From Ampullaceana balthica (taxonomy: Eukaryota; Mollusca; Gastropoda; Lymnaeidae): 64,000 bases of DNA. Shown piece after piece: positions 42,249 to 54,040 of this stretch (positions are counted from its first letter, which is position 1; every line of letters begins with the position of its first letter). Under the pieces are notes generated by a model. It was not told where the DNA came from. It did no database searches and was given only the letters and a program-made list of their open reading frames with translations. A program made the position numbers and the translations under genes. The stretch covers positions 404,501 to 468,500 of the forward strand of contig CALYLW010000339.1 in assembly GCA_944989445.1 (NCBI GenBank). The letters run 5' to 3'.

Positions 42249-42528
42249 GTCTGCTGAAGTTCAACTCAGTCACAGAACAACAGAGATTAACACTATCATC
42301 CGAATAACACCATGCAAGTAATTCTTCAAAATTAAAATAACACACCGATATTATTGTTACATTTGGATGATCAAGAAATAGATGAAAATAAAAACCCTAG
42401 GTCATATAAGCACGAAGTTGTCCACAATCAGTAGTAGAAACTTGATTTCAATGCCGTTGAAGGCTATTAGTACAGAACAGTGATACACAACGTGAAGTCT
42501 TGCACATGAGATGGTTATGGTCCGAACT
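42249..42528 (-). other. 5'UTR of the RGS12/14 gene
   Basis: Lies between the inferred transcription start near 42528 and the ATG at 42248. No upstream splice acceptor next to the ATG is needed. Confidence 0.55.
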
Positions 42529-42559
42529 GAATGTTGCAGCTTCCTTATCCACTTATATA
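42525..42559 (-). promoter_or_regulatory. TATA box and initiator of the RGS12/14 gene
   Basis: On the minus strand TATATAAG occupies 42559-42552 and TCAGTT occupies 42530-42525. The T of the TATA box is 31 bases upstream of the initiator A, the canonical distance, which places the start near 42528. Confidence 0.7.
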
Positions 42560-42590
42560 GGCCAGTGAGGATTGAGCTGGAACAAAGCAA

Positions 42591-42750
42591 GCCCCGCCCC
42601 TCTTCACCCCAAAGCCTGCAGTGGTCAGTGGACGAGAGTAGCCCCGCCCCTGACATCCGACTTTATTTTGTCCCCGTCACAGCGAATGACGTGGCGCAGT
42701 TGGGAGGCACATGGGGTGACGTAAGTGTGAGACCTTGTAAGTTTGATTGG
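42591..42750 (-). promoter_or_regulatory. Proximal promoter: two GC boxes, two CRE-like sites and a CCAAT box
   Basis: GCCCCGCCCC occurs at 42591-42600 and 42641-42650. TGACGTGG is at 42687-42694 and TGACGTAA at 42717-42724, both CRE half-site types. Minus-strand CCAATC is at 42750-42745. All lie within 230 bp upstream of the TATA box. Short motifs, so binding is inference. Confidence 0.5.
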
Positions 42751-42959
42751 TTCGAGGAACAAGTCTGGACAAGTGAAATCTAAAGCTAAACATTTTACAC
42801 TAAGTACACCATAAAAAAACAAAAATAAATGGGACATAAATGGGAGAACTTTTTTTAGTCATTAGTACATTTCAAATGTGCATTAACTCAAAATCATACA
42901 TACTAAAGAACAATCAGCATTCCATTATTTAAAATTTGAGACGTGAGGGGAGAATCCAG

Positions 42960-43400
42960 CCCAACATTATATTTTTATATATATATATATTTACATGTAT
43001 ATATACAGGGGAACCCATTTATCTCGCCTCGGATAACTCGCAAACCCTATTAAGTCGAAGGTGTTGAAGGGAACGGCCCATTTACATGTATCTTTTTGTC
43101 TTAACTTATTCTCAACCTTTTATGTCGCCGAACCTTAATATATCGAGCACAAAAGACTAAGATAGCCAAATGAAAACATCGGTTATCTCGATTCCCACAA
43201 CCAATCGCATGTTTAAAAATATTATTTTGTCATAAAATTATGACATGTTTGCACAAGTTCAGTGTAATAGATATCTTGACCTACATTTCCATCCTAAATT
43301 TTTTTTATATATTCAGTCAACCCTAAACGCGTCCCTGAGTTAATTTTTGTAAAAAGAAATACAAAATCAATGTTTATATCAATATCGTGTAATATCGTAA
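42960..43400. other. AT microsatellite and possible Tigger-like remnant
   Basis: 42972-43005 is a TA-rich microsatellite. 43006-43200 begins CAGGGGAACCCATTTATCTC and contains repeated TCTCG/TCGCC text resembling ends of pogo-type elements. No second terminus was found. Confidence 0.4.
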
Positions 43401-43551
43401 ACAGATCTATAAGATGTGTTCCATTTTCATTGAGCTAGGATATGTCGGTTATTGTTGGGGTTTTTCGGTGTAAGTGTAAGGCATTTCTGAAGGGATTGGC
43501 CACGCCCACATACTTAATGGCGAAAGTCTCCGAATTGATCTTATATGGAAT

Positions 43552-44223
43552 AAATACAATAATATGCTACATTATGGTGTCTAAACCCTGCATTTTTGAT
43601 ATTATAAAATACAATAATATACTACATTATGGTGTCTAAACCCTGCATTGTTGATATTATAAAATACAATAATATAGTACATTATGGTGTCTAAATACTG
43701 CATTGTTGATATTATAAAATACAATAATATACTACATTATGGTGTCTAAACCCTGCATTGTTGATATTATAAAATACAATAATATACTACATTATGGTGT
43801 CTAAACCCTGCATTGTTGATATTATAAAATACAATAATATACTACATTATGGTGTCTAAACCCTGCATTGTTGATATTATAAAATACAATAATATACTAC
43901 ATTATGGTGTCTAAACCCTGCATTGTTGATATTATAAAATACAATAATATACTACATTATGGTGTCTAAACCCTGCATTGTTGATATTATAAAATACAAT
44001 AATATACTACATTATGGTGTCTAAACCCTGCATTGTTGATATTATAAAATACAATAATATACCACATTATGGTGTCTAAACCCTGCATTGTTGATATTAT
44101 AAAATACAATAATATACTACATTATGGTGTCTAAACCCTGCATTGTTGATATTATAAAATACAATAATATACTACATTATGGTGTCTAAACCCTGCATTG
44201 TTGATATTATAAAATACAATAAT
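43552..44223. repeat. 55-bp tandem array, about 12 copies
   Basis: Units contain ACTACATTATGGTGTCTAAA and CCCTGCATTGTTGATATTAT then AAAATACAATAATAT. Most units are identical, with one substitution in a few. Confidence 0.95.
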
Positions 44224-44424
44224 GTGCCATGTGAAGAATGGTTGTCATTGGCAACAAAGCATTCAACCTCATGATTCTACTACTAATACATATGTCCACA
44301 GAGTTTCAGTCATAAAAGATGGTCGCTTGCAACAACAAGTAAAACATTAGTCATAAAAAATTAAATTTTAATTAATTAATCATGAACCAAAGTTGAAGGT
44401 TCAAAAGTATTTCCTACTTTTTCT

Positions 44425-44816
44425 TAAATCCTTTATATTAACTCAACCGTCTTGTCGTGGTCCCGCCCGTCCGCGGAAAAAAATGACCCACTTCCCATTA
44501 TCATATCGAGCTGAAATGTTGCACATAGACTTGTGTCACTTAACAATGGATTGTATCAAAATTTCAGATCGATCGAATGTGCCGTAATTAAATTAATCAA
44601 TTTTTAGTTTATCTCAATGTATCTCTATGCAGCATGTGTAGTGTCTGCTATAGTTGATTTCCACGGGTCACTGGAGTTTCACTCCAGCCCTCGAGATGTC
44701 ACAGGGGTCTGTCGCGAGGTGCGTGTTATATTGAACATAATCAATACTTTTAGTTATGCTTCATATATAAGGGATTTATAGTCAATACAATGTTTTTACG
44801 GTTTTTAAAAAAATAT
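44425..44816 (+). mobile_element. R1 dispersed repeat, copy c (short form)
   Basis: Starts TTAAATCCTTTATATTAACTC and ends ATATAAGGGATTTATAGTC. Shares ATCAAAATTTCAGATCGATC and GCGTGTTATATTGAAC with the other copies. Its end is about 17 bp before the splice acceptor of the candidate peptide gene. Confidence 0.75.
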
Positions 44817-44844
44817 TTTATATTTGATTGTAGGACTCAAGCAC

Positions 44845-45209
44845 ATGTTAATATTTCCATTACTGGTTTTCGTTATCTCAATAATCGGTTACCCCGACGC
44901 TTTTGGCAACCCCAATACCAGCGACATGCCCGGGTTCCATTGTATATATATATATAGCCCGGCTATCAAATTTAAGAACTTCCAAATTGCTATTGTTGTA
45001 TTTAATAAAATATGTATTCAAGTAAACCACTTTCAGTAGAATCTCTTTTTTGTTTCGTTTTGTGTCGATTTTCAGTTAAAACCTCGCCACAATCTGATGA
45101 AAGTCACAATCTGAACTTAGTGAACCACAACGTCACATGTCAAAACAACACATTGGACTGGTCTACACAAAAACAAGTCTGGGAGGAATGTTTCAGATAT
45201 ATTAGATGA
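44845..45209 (+). CDS. Candidate small secreted peptide, 2 exons, 76 residues
   Basis: Not recognised. Exon A (44845-44941) follows an acceptor-like TTGATTGTAG at 44833 and encodes MLIFPLLVFVISIIGYPDAF, a convincing signal peptide with likely cleavage after AFG. Exon B (45076-45209) follows the acceptor CGATTTTCAG and ends in TGA. The join is in frame if the weak donor GTATAT at 44942 is used, leaving a 134-bp intron. The mature part has two cysteines and two N-glycosylation sequons (NVT, NNT) in NHNVTCQNNTLDW. An AATAAA signal lies 64 bp after the stop. A non-coding first exon would be upstream. The weak donor and lack of a homologue keep this tentative; the two frames could also be chance. 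Confidence 0.4.
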
Positions 45210-45272
45210 CGCCTTGATGTCACGTGGCCACTCTTCTCAAACATATACAGTTTTCAAAGTCCTCTTTCTTCG

Positions 45273-45278
45273 AATAAA
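45273..45278 (+). promoter_or_regulatory. Polyadenylation signal for the candidate peptide gene
   Basis: AATAAA 64 bp downstream of the TGA at 45207-45209. Confidence 0.4.
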
Positions 45279-47540
45279 ACATGATAATCCTCAGAAATAA
45301 CCAAACACTGCACCTTCAAAAAAATCAATTTCACATCGTCAAATAACACACTGGTAGTTACACTGCAATAACACACTGGTAATATTTACATTTTTTACAC
45401 AGTGAGTTGACATCACCCTTAAGAAACAATAGAAACAAACGTGCCATTGTCAAAACACTGTGAGATCGGAGATGGACCCCAGCTTTGCCTCCACTTATCT
45501 TTAAAAACAATCTTATCTGTTACAGACTCCCCTTCTATACACAAGATCATTGCCTATAATTGTAACTGTTCATACAGTGTTGGTTTTCACAGCTTTCCCC
45601 AGGCAACCCATCCCACGACCGAATTCCGGACGGGAAGAACGAGAATTTGTGGGTTTATTTTTGCACACTGAAAAGAAAAGTGTTTTTATCCCTATGCCTA
45701 TCTGAGGTTGTATGGGATTAAATTTGTGTTGTATTTCCAAGTTAGAATTAATTGCTTTATGTTTTATTACTCCTAGAAAAATATAAAAGGCAATCCCACA
45801 AATTTCGAACCTTCAAATATCGCGATTCTAGGCATGTGCGCTAACTCACTTGCTCATTTCCTTAAAAATAATTTTGATATGAGACTTGTGCTCATTTTTT
45901 TTAAAGAAACGAATTTAAAACACATAAAACAACAACATAATTTAGTCATAACCGCTCATTAAAAAAAAATTCTGACTTCGTTACGTTCTCCACTATCCCC
46001 ACCCCCAAACCCCCCAAAACACATTTAAAATTAATAATAAGAAGAATTATAAATTCCGGCAAGAAAGGTAAATTCCCTGTAAAGAGTTGAGTTACTCATT
46101 CAGAGTTCAAATATCTGCGTAGGAGGTTAGCTAAAATGATACATTGAAGCTTTTAATTTTAATCCATTCTATTGCCTCTTCTATGACTCGACCGAAAATG
46201 CTTCACAAAAATTGAATATTATTTAAATCGGTAAAGATTTTTGTGTGTGTTGTTTTAAAAAATCGCAATCCACTTGGTATAAGGTCACCCAGTAGACTGC
46301 TGAGTATGACAACGATACATCTATAAAACCAATCAAGACGAGCACCTCAACTAAATTTAAAATATACGACTTTGACCTAAGGGAAACAGCGTAAAATAAG
46401 TCAATCTTCGTGGAATTGTTCATACAAGTCACAGCTAGAAAGATGTCATCTATTTAGACATGAAACAACAGTGTGTATTATAGAGTGGTGATAGCACGGT
46501 AACATGAGACGCCTACCATATGTTCAAGTCAACTCATACCAATATTTGTATTTTAATACAGAGTCCTTCCGGCAGCAAACAGTGAACTTCTCTTTTAATA
46601 AAACATAATTTCCAGTACGATACTTAATGGTCTTGAATACTATTGTGACTAGTCCAGAGTTAATGACTTGGAATTTTATTAAGGGAATGACACTGCTTCA
46701 GATCTCTGGCCATTTTCTCTTTTGTTGGTTATAATTGTAGTGCTGGATATATCACCAAAAACTGTTTTAGATCTTTTTTTTGTTCACGTCTTTCATTTAG
46801 CCGAATTCGATTTGGGCCATTTGGCTTCTTTGCAGTCATGGAAGATCAGGCTTTTATTTTTTTAATATCATATGTAGATCATTTGTTGGCTATACATTCA
46901 TTTTTTACCCACAATATTAAACCTAATTTATGTATACATAATGCGTTTCAAGATAGAGGAAATTAGGTGAGTTACTATTTTAAGGGAAATAGTTTTCTTT
47001 GCCAACTGACAACTGACTCTGCATTAAGTCGGAGGGTGACTGTGACTCATAATAATTGTGTAGCCAGGACGTTATAAGAAGCTGCGTGAAATTTATTTCA
47101 AGTAATTCAAAGAGTCCGGGTGTAAATAGCCAGCTAAGAACAACCCGCTCTTACATAACATATTTAATCAGAGAGTATTGTATAGAACCCATTCTCTGCA
47201 AACGGTCTACACCTTTTACTGACATGAGATCCTAGTTGAAATATCCTGTGATGGATCTTGAAAACAAGCGGCACGTTTAATCTTTCCAACCCCCTGTATG
47301 AATACTTTTATACGATGCAGCATTCATCCTTATTTGATACCACATGAGTGTCTTGAAAGCCACGTTTAAAAAGGTTGGTGGTCGAGCACCTGCACAAAAA
47401 ACAAATCTTGACCAAGAGCCGACAGATCACAAGCGGGGGGAGGGGGAGGAGGGGGGGACACGCCCCCCCCTCCACCCCGTATTGTTGGTTCGTTACGGTC
47501 GCCGCGCAGCTTCCGAAGACGGTCAGGTTAGGATAGGGTA
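45279..47540. other. Intergenic sequence, no supported gene
   Basis: AT-rich with scattered short frames. 47430-47475 has G-rich then C-rich runs. I recognise no domain or mobile-element end. Confidence 0.45.
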
Positions 47541-47547
47541 AGACGTA

Positions 47548-47715
47548 AGCTACCTGGTGACTGACATTTCTTTGGTCAACAATATCAGGGTATGACATGT
47601 CCCAACACCAGATAAGTGACAGTTTGTGGACATGATACGACTGGAGATGATGACTAGGCTCGTTGACTTTCACAACCAAAACAAATAAAGAACAAGAGAG
47701 AAGACACGGAGACAT
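47548..47715 (-). CDS. Weak candidate exon with signal-peptide-like start
   Basis: From ATG at 47715 the minus strand reads MSPCLLSCSLFVLVVKVNEP, a possible signal peptide, then 36 further codons to a donor-like CAG|GTAGCT at about 47548. No domain is recognised and the downstream exon was not located. The start lies in a 32-bp repeat. Chance cannot be excluded. Confidence 0.2.
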
Positions 47716-47802
47716 GCTACGGGTGCCGTGTTTATAGGGAGACATGCTACACTGGTGTCGTGTTTACACGGAGACATGCTACACTGGTGTCGTGTTTACT
47801 TA
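47708..47802. repeat. 32-bp tandem repeat, 3 copies
   Basis: Units of GGAGACATGCTACACTGGTG plus TCGTGTTTACAC; the first is more diverged. Confidence 0.88.
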
Positions 47803-48041
47803 GAAACATCATCAAGTGAACAAGTATGTATGATGTATCAGTGTATCAAGGAGAAGGAGGGGGTGGGTGGAAAATACGATTATATCCCCAGTTTTGTAGT
47901 CACGCTACAATTACATGCCTAAATGTCCTTAGACTTAGGGTTACTGGGGGAGATTAGCGTTTGACATGTGAATCCAACTAACTACAGTAGACAAGATGAC
48001 ATCTACCCAACAGACGACTAGAGCCGTGATGACGGTGGCCA

Positions 48042-48252
48042 TCATTGTTTGCCGTGGCTGGCACTGATCACTATCTTGACCTCATTCAGAAGGTCATTTA
48101 CCTCCATAACCAATGGAGCGTGTTCATTGACTTGTTCCATACATCCACGTAGCCAGCCACCAATCCATGACTGCGGGGAGTGGGGGTGGGTGGCCACTAA
48201 TCCTAGTGAGTTTTCTATACAAAGCCGAGCTGTACCCTTGACTGTAACGACT
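48042..48252 (-). CDS. Weak candidate exon, unrecognised
   Basis: After an acceptor-like CCTGCAG (minus strand), the frame reads VKGTARLCIENSLGLVATH and SWIGGWLRGCMEQVNE and stops at 48042, or splices at ATGGAG|GTAAAT near 48098. The composition looks more protein-like than its surroundings, but no family is recognised. Confidence 0.2.
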
Positions 48253-49105
48253 GCAGGGTCCACGTAATGACCCGCGGATTACGGCCCACACAGACGATCA
48301 CTGGAGTTGGCTAACAGCTACTTGAAATGTTTTACCTGGCGCGCTGCTCTGTGACGATAAAACGGCTCTATTATCCACCAGGCCGGTGTCACGCGTCCAA
48401 TTAAGTCATCGGTTGATGACAGCCGTGTTGGACGGTGCGATACTCCAGTTCCTTTGATCTGGACACACAATAAACTTAGACACGTGCGGTGTTCTCCTAC
48501 CATTGTACGGTAGTCACGTAGTCACGCCCCTGTGATCTGTGCTCATTAAAGTCTTTAGTAAACATCGCCATCATTTCACAAAGTCTACATTTTGTGTAGT
48601 TTCATAAAAGGCACCTGCACATTTCTCACGTTATCCTACGTTGTAGGATGATTACGGTACTTAGTATACTGTAGGAATCTTAAGTATAAATTTGGGGCTA
48701 TGAGGCCCCTAAGGCTTAAACTTTACATACCAAAACATTTACTTTATTATTTCCACCGTATTCTTAAATAACTGCATTTGATTTATTTTATGCCCACTTT
48801 ATTTATAATTTATCGACAGTTTCTTTCTTCTCGTGTGTTCAGTTGGATAGATAAATAATACCGGTATGAATTTGTAAGGCTTTCAGGGTGTATTATAATG
48901 GTGAAACAATTGACTTGAAAGGCCTACCTCATGTGAGTGACTGAAGGATTGTTTCAGCATGGTGTGCTGGGCCCTCCTCAAGGATCCCCCTTTGGTCCAC
49001 TTCTGGATATTTCCTACTTCATGCTTCTCTTTGTCTCGCTGTCAAATAGAAGCATATATCAAACACGACTTGAGTAACATTAAAAATCACGTAACTGCAG
49101 AGTAT
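48253..49105. other. Intergenic sequence, no supported gene
   Basis: No repeat or domain seen. Confidence 0.45.
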
Positions 49106-49430
49106 GACTGGATGTTATACACACAATTTGACTGGATGTTATACACATAATTAGACTGGATGTTATACACAGAATTAGACCGGATGTTATACACACAATT
49201 TGACTGGATGTTATACACACAATTAGACTGGATGTTATACACACAATTTAGACTGGATGTTATACACACAATTAGACTGGATGTTATACACACAATTTGA
49301 CTGGATGTTATACACACAATTAGACTGGATGTTATACACACAATTTGACTGGGTGTTATACACACAATTTGACTGGATGTTATACACACAATTAGACCGG
49401 ATGTTATACACAGAATTTGACTGGATGTTA
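49106..49430. repeat. 24-bp tandem array, about 13 copies
   Basis: Units of GACTGGATGTTATACACACA plus ATTT or ATTA, the final base alternating T/A along the array. One unit has an extra base. Confidence 0.93.
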
Positions 49431-51273
49431 TGCAGAGTATGGTTGAATGTTATTTACGTTATATACAGCACAGTTGGATGTAAACTAAAACTTGAGGGTA
49501 ACGGGGGCTAAATAGACAAGTGTGAATCTATCTTAAAGCTCTTTACAAAACTACAACTCTACACAGACGAAAGGGCTCAATAAATATTTCCTAGATGTGT
49601 ATCTAAATGTATGTATTTTGAAACACGTACTTCGATGCATTTTAACGTATGTCTAAATACCACCAGTAGTTTATGTACAAACATTTCAATGTATGGGTAC
49701 TGCATTTAGGCTACTACAACTAGAATAACTGATAAGGATATAATGTCAAAGTTTCCGCTTCAATGACTTCAAATCATGGATAGCTAGTCCGAATGATTCT
49801 CAACAATTTAACGTTAGCCACCATAACCTGCTTCAACAACTGAAATATTTACAAAAATATTCAAGTATTTCCTGAGTTATTATTTTTTTAAAAGATTTTA
49901 AAAATAAATTAATTTAAGATTAAGAAACATGTATTATTTAGGGTCATCAGTAGAGACACTTATTTGTGACCGTATTTAAATAAAACCCTTTAGTTCGCTA
50001 AAACAATACATCGAAAAACTACAAAAGGTTCAAAATTCAGCTGACAGGCTGGAAATGTTCCCATTCAAGCTGCGCAGATATCTGACAGATACCAAGCAGC
50101 AGTAAGAATTACCGTGCAGCAAATTTAGTAAAATATTGCAAAAACATGGATGCTGTGCAACTTTACTTTACACACAGTTGTTTTTTTTTAAAATTACTTT
50201 GCACACCGATCAACGAACTTTAGATGGGAACATTGCAGGCTAGTTCTTTAGGGGAAAAAACGCGACCATATTTCTGATTTTTTTCTCCAATTTATTAATA
50301 ATTTATATTTTTTGTTACTTACATACTTTTCCCTCGTATTATTATTACTTTTTTAGAAGTGCATATGTACAAAAAATGTTTTTCTTCCTTATTTCTGGCA
50401 TAGCAGAACGAATTTGCTGTGTTTCGTCAAAAAAATTTGGGAGCCATGGAATTACCGCGACTTTACCAATTTCGCGAAATAATGAATCGCAACTTATCGG
50501 GATCTATATATGAGTTATAAAAATATGATTAATCGAACTTTTTTTTTATCAGTACCAGCCCTAATATATATTTCATTTATTTATTTATGTAAGCGGTGGT
50601 AAGCTCCGCTTCTGGCAGGGGTACCACGCTATACAAGCTCTTAAATTATTATAATAAGGTTTTTAAAATAAAATTACTTTCACGGGTGTACAAAAATGGA
50701 TTTTTTTTCTCTGAACATGATATGGTTATATTTTAATTGTGAAAATATATTTTATAACCATTTTAAAAGAAATTTTAGATATGTATCCTTTATTTCTTAT
50801 TTTATGTTATCAATTTGTTATTTTTTAAATTAAATTCTCGGTTTCTATACCAAATAATCCATTTTCTCTCTCGACGACACAGCTATTCTCAGCAGAAATA
50901 CTGTGTCATCAACTCATTTGCTTTTAAGGAGAACTGAATCATCGGAGTGAAAAGTCATTTGTTATCAGTATTTAAAATAGGGACTCTTGACTAATAATAT
51001 GTAGGGGAATGCAAAGGGCCCACAGGCCTGCTGTTGGACCTGCCTGTTAAATGGCTTATTGATCTTTTGAACAGATACTAATCAGTCTATTGATCGCTTT
51101 AATTATCGACTTGTAACGATGATTTAAGTTATGATAATAATAACACACACACAAAAAAAGACTTAGGTATCCAGGAAGACATAGCGCTGTTTCATGTATG
51201 GTTGTACAGTGTGTCGAAACTATGCAGATACCTTTCAAAATAAAAGGTTTTCCTAAGAATTATTGATTAAGTT
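49431..51273. other. Intergenic AT-rich sequence
   Basis: Nothing recognised apart from homopolymer runs. Confidence 0.45.
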
Positions 51274-51334
51274 CTCCAACCCAGCGGCGTAGCGTGGGTA
51301 TGTGCCGCCCTATGAAAAAGGTCTACAGATCAGA

Positions 51335-52205
51335 AGAGAAATGGTATATCCAGTGGACATTATGGAAACAACTTGATGATCTGGATTTTGCGTTTGATCT
51401 GGCCTGAATATTTCACACACAGCAAAAGATGCAGGAGAAAACTAATTCTGTAGCACAGTTTTCTACTTCCGTTTGCCTGAACATCCATACGGGGGGAAAA
51501 AAAGCAAAGTCCTTAAAATAAATACATCAAGCAACACCCCAATAACACTGGAAGGAAAAACTCTTGAGGAGGTGGATAGCTTTACATACGTGGGTAGCAT
51601 CATTGACATACAATGAGGGACAGACGCCGATGTATAAGAGTGAGAATTGGCAAAGCAAGATCACCATTTAAACAGCTAAAAAAGTTTGGAGCTGCAATAA
51701 CTTGACCCTCCAGACCAAGGTCAGGATATTCAACACCAGGCAGAGCCGTCTTTACACCAGTTTGGGCCCCCGGGCAAAAAAATAGTGTTGGGACCCTTTC
51801 CCCGCAGGAATAGAAAAAATAAATATACATAATATATATAGATAAACATATTCCCATGGGGCCCCTATGCTCGTGGGCCCCCGGGCAAATGCCCAACAGG
51901 CCTATGCGTTAAGACGGCCCTGCAACACCACAGTAAAGCCCGTCTTAATTGCTATATGGAGCAGAAACATGGCGAACAACAGCAGCCATTTCAAAAAATC
52001 TTCAAGCATTTATAAACACATGTCTCCGAACAATTCTCCGAATCCGCTGGCCCAACTTAATCACCAAAGAGAACCTGTGGCAACGCACACAACAAGAGCC
52101 AGTGGAAGAGCTAATAAGCCAGCGCAGATGGAGATGGATAGGTCACACCCTCAGAAAGCCTACATCCAGCATTTTGAGACAAGCCCTCACTTGGAACTTC
52201 CTCAT
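51335..52205 (+). pseudogene. LINE reverse-transcriptase fragment inside the hAT element
   Basis: Text corresponding to the RT active site appears as DLDFAFDLA (Asp-Asp lost), followed by LEGKTLEEVDSFTYVGSIID near 51560, then, after the nested [32 protein letters not shown] and [12 protein letters not shown]. Stops and frameshifts throughout. Confidence 0.82.
51739..51922. mobile_element. 184-bp hAT-type MITE nested in the LINE fragment
   Basis: Ends CAGAGCCGTCTTTA and TAAGACGGCCCTG are inverted repeats. The 8-bp duplication CAACACCA is at 51731-51738 and 51923-51930. Removing the element and one duplicate restores the LINE reading frame across the site, which confirms the boundaries. A second copy is at 59284-59483. 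Confidence 0.88.
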
Positions 52206-53160
52206 TAAAGTTCCTGCGTATGTTCGTGTGTTGAGCTTTTTGTCTGCATCTTTCAGTTCTATAGCTTAAAAAAGTAACCTCAACATGGCTCCATGGTATA
52301 TTCACTATTTTGTATCCTTAAGACTGAACGCCTTGCTTGTAGAAGCAATTAGGTATTTCCAACAGTATATGGACTTGGAAAAGAATGCGTAAAACGCTCA
52401 AGTGTACTAAAATAGTTGGATAATTCGTTTCAGTTGGAGTATCGTGTTAACACATTAGTTTTAACTGTTTGAATGAGATTGACATGAGATTTTATGTTTT
52501 TGAGCCTTTTTTTGGAACTCTTGTATACTTTCCAGCCCTTAAGAAGTATTAACACACGTTGGGCCTGTGCAGTCCATTATTTTAAGATCATCATTTATTC
52601 AAAATCATTTCATAAATGTCGTAAGCATATTCATTTTTGCTTGAATGAAATCTTTGAAAGATTCTACAGCGTCTACTTTTTTATTTTCAATCTTTACATA
52701 TCACACAACTGGACTTGTTTGATCCTTTTGTCAAATACATGACGAGCTTTCAAATACAAATGGAACAATATTAGGTATCTTGTTATTGAAGAAAGATGAT
52801 TTTTCGTTAACTGTATCTCCTAAAATTGCTATGAAATCAGTTTGAATTTTAGATGAAACGTTTTTAGTCATTTTCCCACTATGTTCTCGGAGTGCTCGAA
52901 CGTACTTTGCAAGCTAATGCATTAGTTCCAGAATATTACATTTATTCGCAACAGTATTGCCCTCTCTGTGACCTCAAAAAGTCACATTCAATTTCGCCAG
53001 GATTTATTCATGTCAAATATTCTAACAATAATTTCTTGCCACTTTGTTTTCTCTTTTACAACTAATTGTCGGTCTTTATTAATAGTCTATTACTTTTTTT
53101 TATCCCATTTCTGATTCCTTCCATTTGCAAAAAACTTTGGTAATATTGAGTACTTATTGA
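52206..53160. other. Interior of the hAT element, uncharacterised
   Basis: AT-rich; fragments on the minus strand near 52880-53000 might be a decayed transposase, but I cannot support it. Confidence 0.35.
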
Positions 53161-53990
53161 GTACTTATCTTGGCTTCTCTTTTATTAAAATTGATTTTCA
53201 CGTTTAAATTTAAACAATTAACTAATTAACAACGAAGAATTTTCCGCCCCCCCCTCAAAATTTTGTATTTATTAGTGCCAAGTTTTAATTCCACTAGATA
53301 AGCAATTGTTTCTATTATTTTTGTTTATGCCACAAAACAAAAGAAATTAAAATAAGCCATATAAATAGGCCATACTTTTTTCCAGTAGTTCACTTACGTT
53401 AAAATCAAACTTGAATCAATTATATATACCAGCACATTGTTGTCATACTGTCAGCCCCTATGTTTTCCAGCTTAGTAACATCAGTATCAGAAGACTTTAG
53501 ATTTATAATGGAGTTTGAAGTTTTGGCATTAGATGCGCTCTCGTATTTTAATATAGTTCTTCATTTCGTTTATTTTTTTTTATCTTGGCTTTTATTTTGT
53601 TATTAAAATTTATTTTCACGTTTAAACAATTAGCTAATTAACAACGAGGAATTTGCCCCCCCCCCAATTTTACAACAGGGGCGGCTCTCAAATTGTAAGA
53701 ATCAATGAATCAATCGCCACATCAGTGTCACGTTCTCATACTAATTTAGCCTCTGTTTTTTTTTATTACAGTAGTATTAGTATCAGAAGAATTTATATCC
53801 AATAAGGAGTTTGAAGTTTTGGCAGTTAAAACGTTCATGTTCTTTTGGATAGTCCTTTATTTCTTTGATTAATTTCTTATTTGGCTTTTCTTAAATTTCG
53901 ATTTTTTTTTAAAAACTCCCCTTTCTTTTTAAATTTTCATTTTAAGAAACTAATTAACGACTAGGACTTTGCCGACCCTGGCAAAGTGCC
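53161..53990. repeat. Three diverged direct repeat units inside the hAT element
   Basis: TTTTATTAAAATTGATTTTCACG...TAATTAACAACGAAGAATTT...CCCCCCC occurs near 53175-53260, 53590-53670 and, weaker, 53880-53970. AGTATCAGAAGA...GGAGTTTGAAGTTTTGGCA occurs near 53483 and 53775. Confidence 0.8.
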
Positions 53991-54040
53991 ACCTGGGGCA
54001 ATCGCCCCCTGCCCCTTCTCGCTACGCCACTGCTCCAACC

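Larger units (their letters stand above)
51282..54032. mobile_element. 2.75-kb hAT-type element (CAGYGGCGTAGCG ends), composite
   Basis: Left end CAGCGGCGTAGCG and right end CGCTACGCCACTG are inverted repeats; the right end continues inward into GGGGCAGGGGGCGATTGCCC-type text common at this hAT family's ends. A perfect 8-bp duplication CTCCAACC flanks it (51274-51281 and 54033-54040). The interior contains a LINE fragment, a nested MITE and three diverged copies of a direct repeat. I found no readable transposase. Confidence 0.85.
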
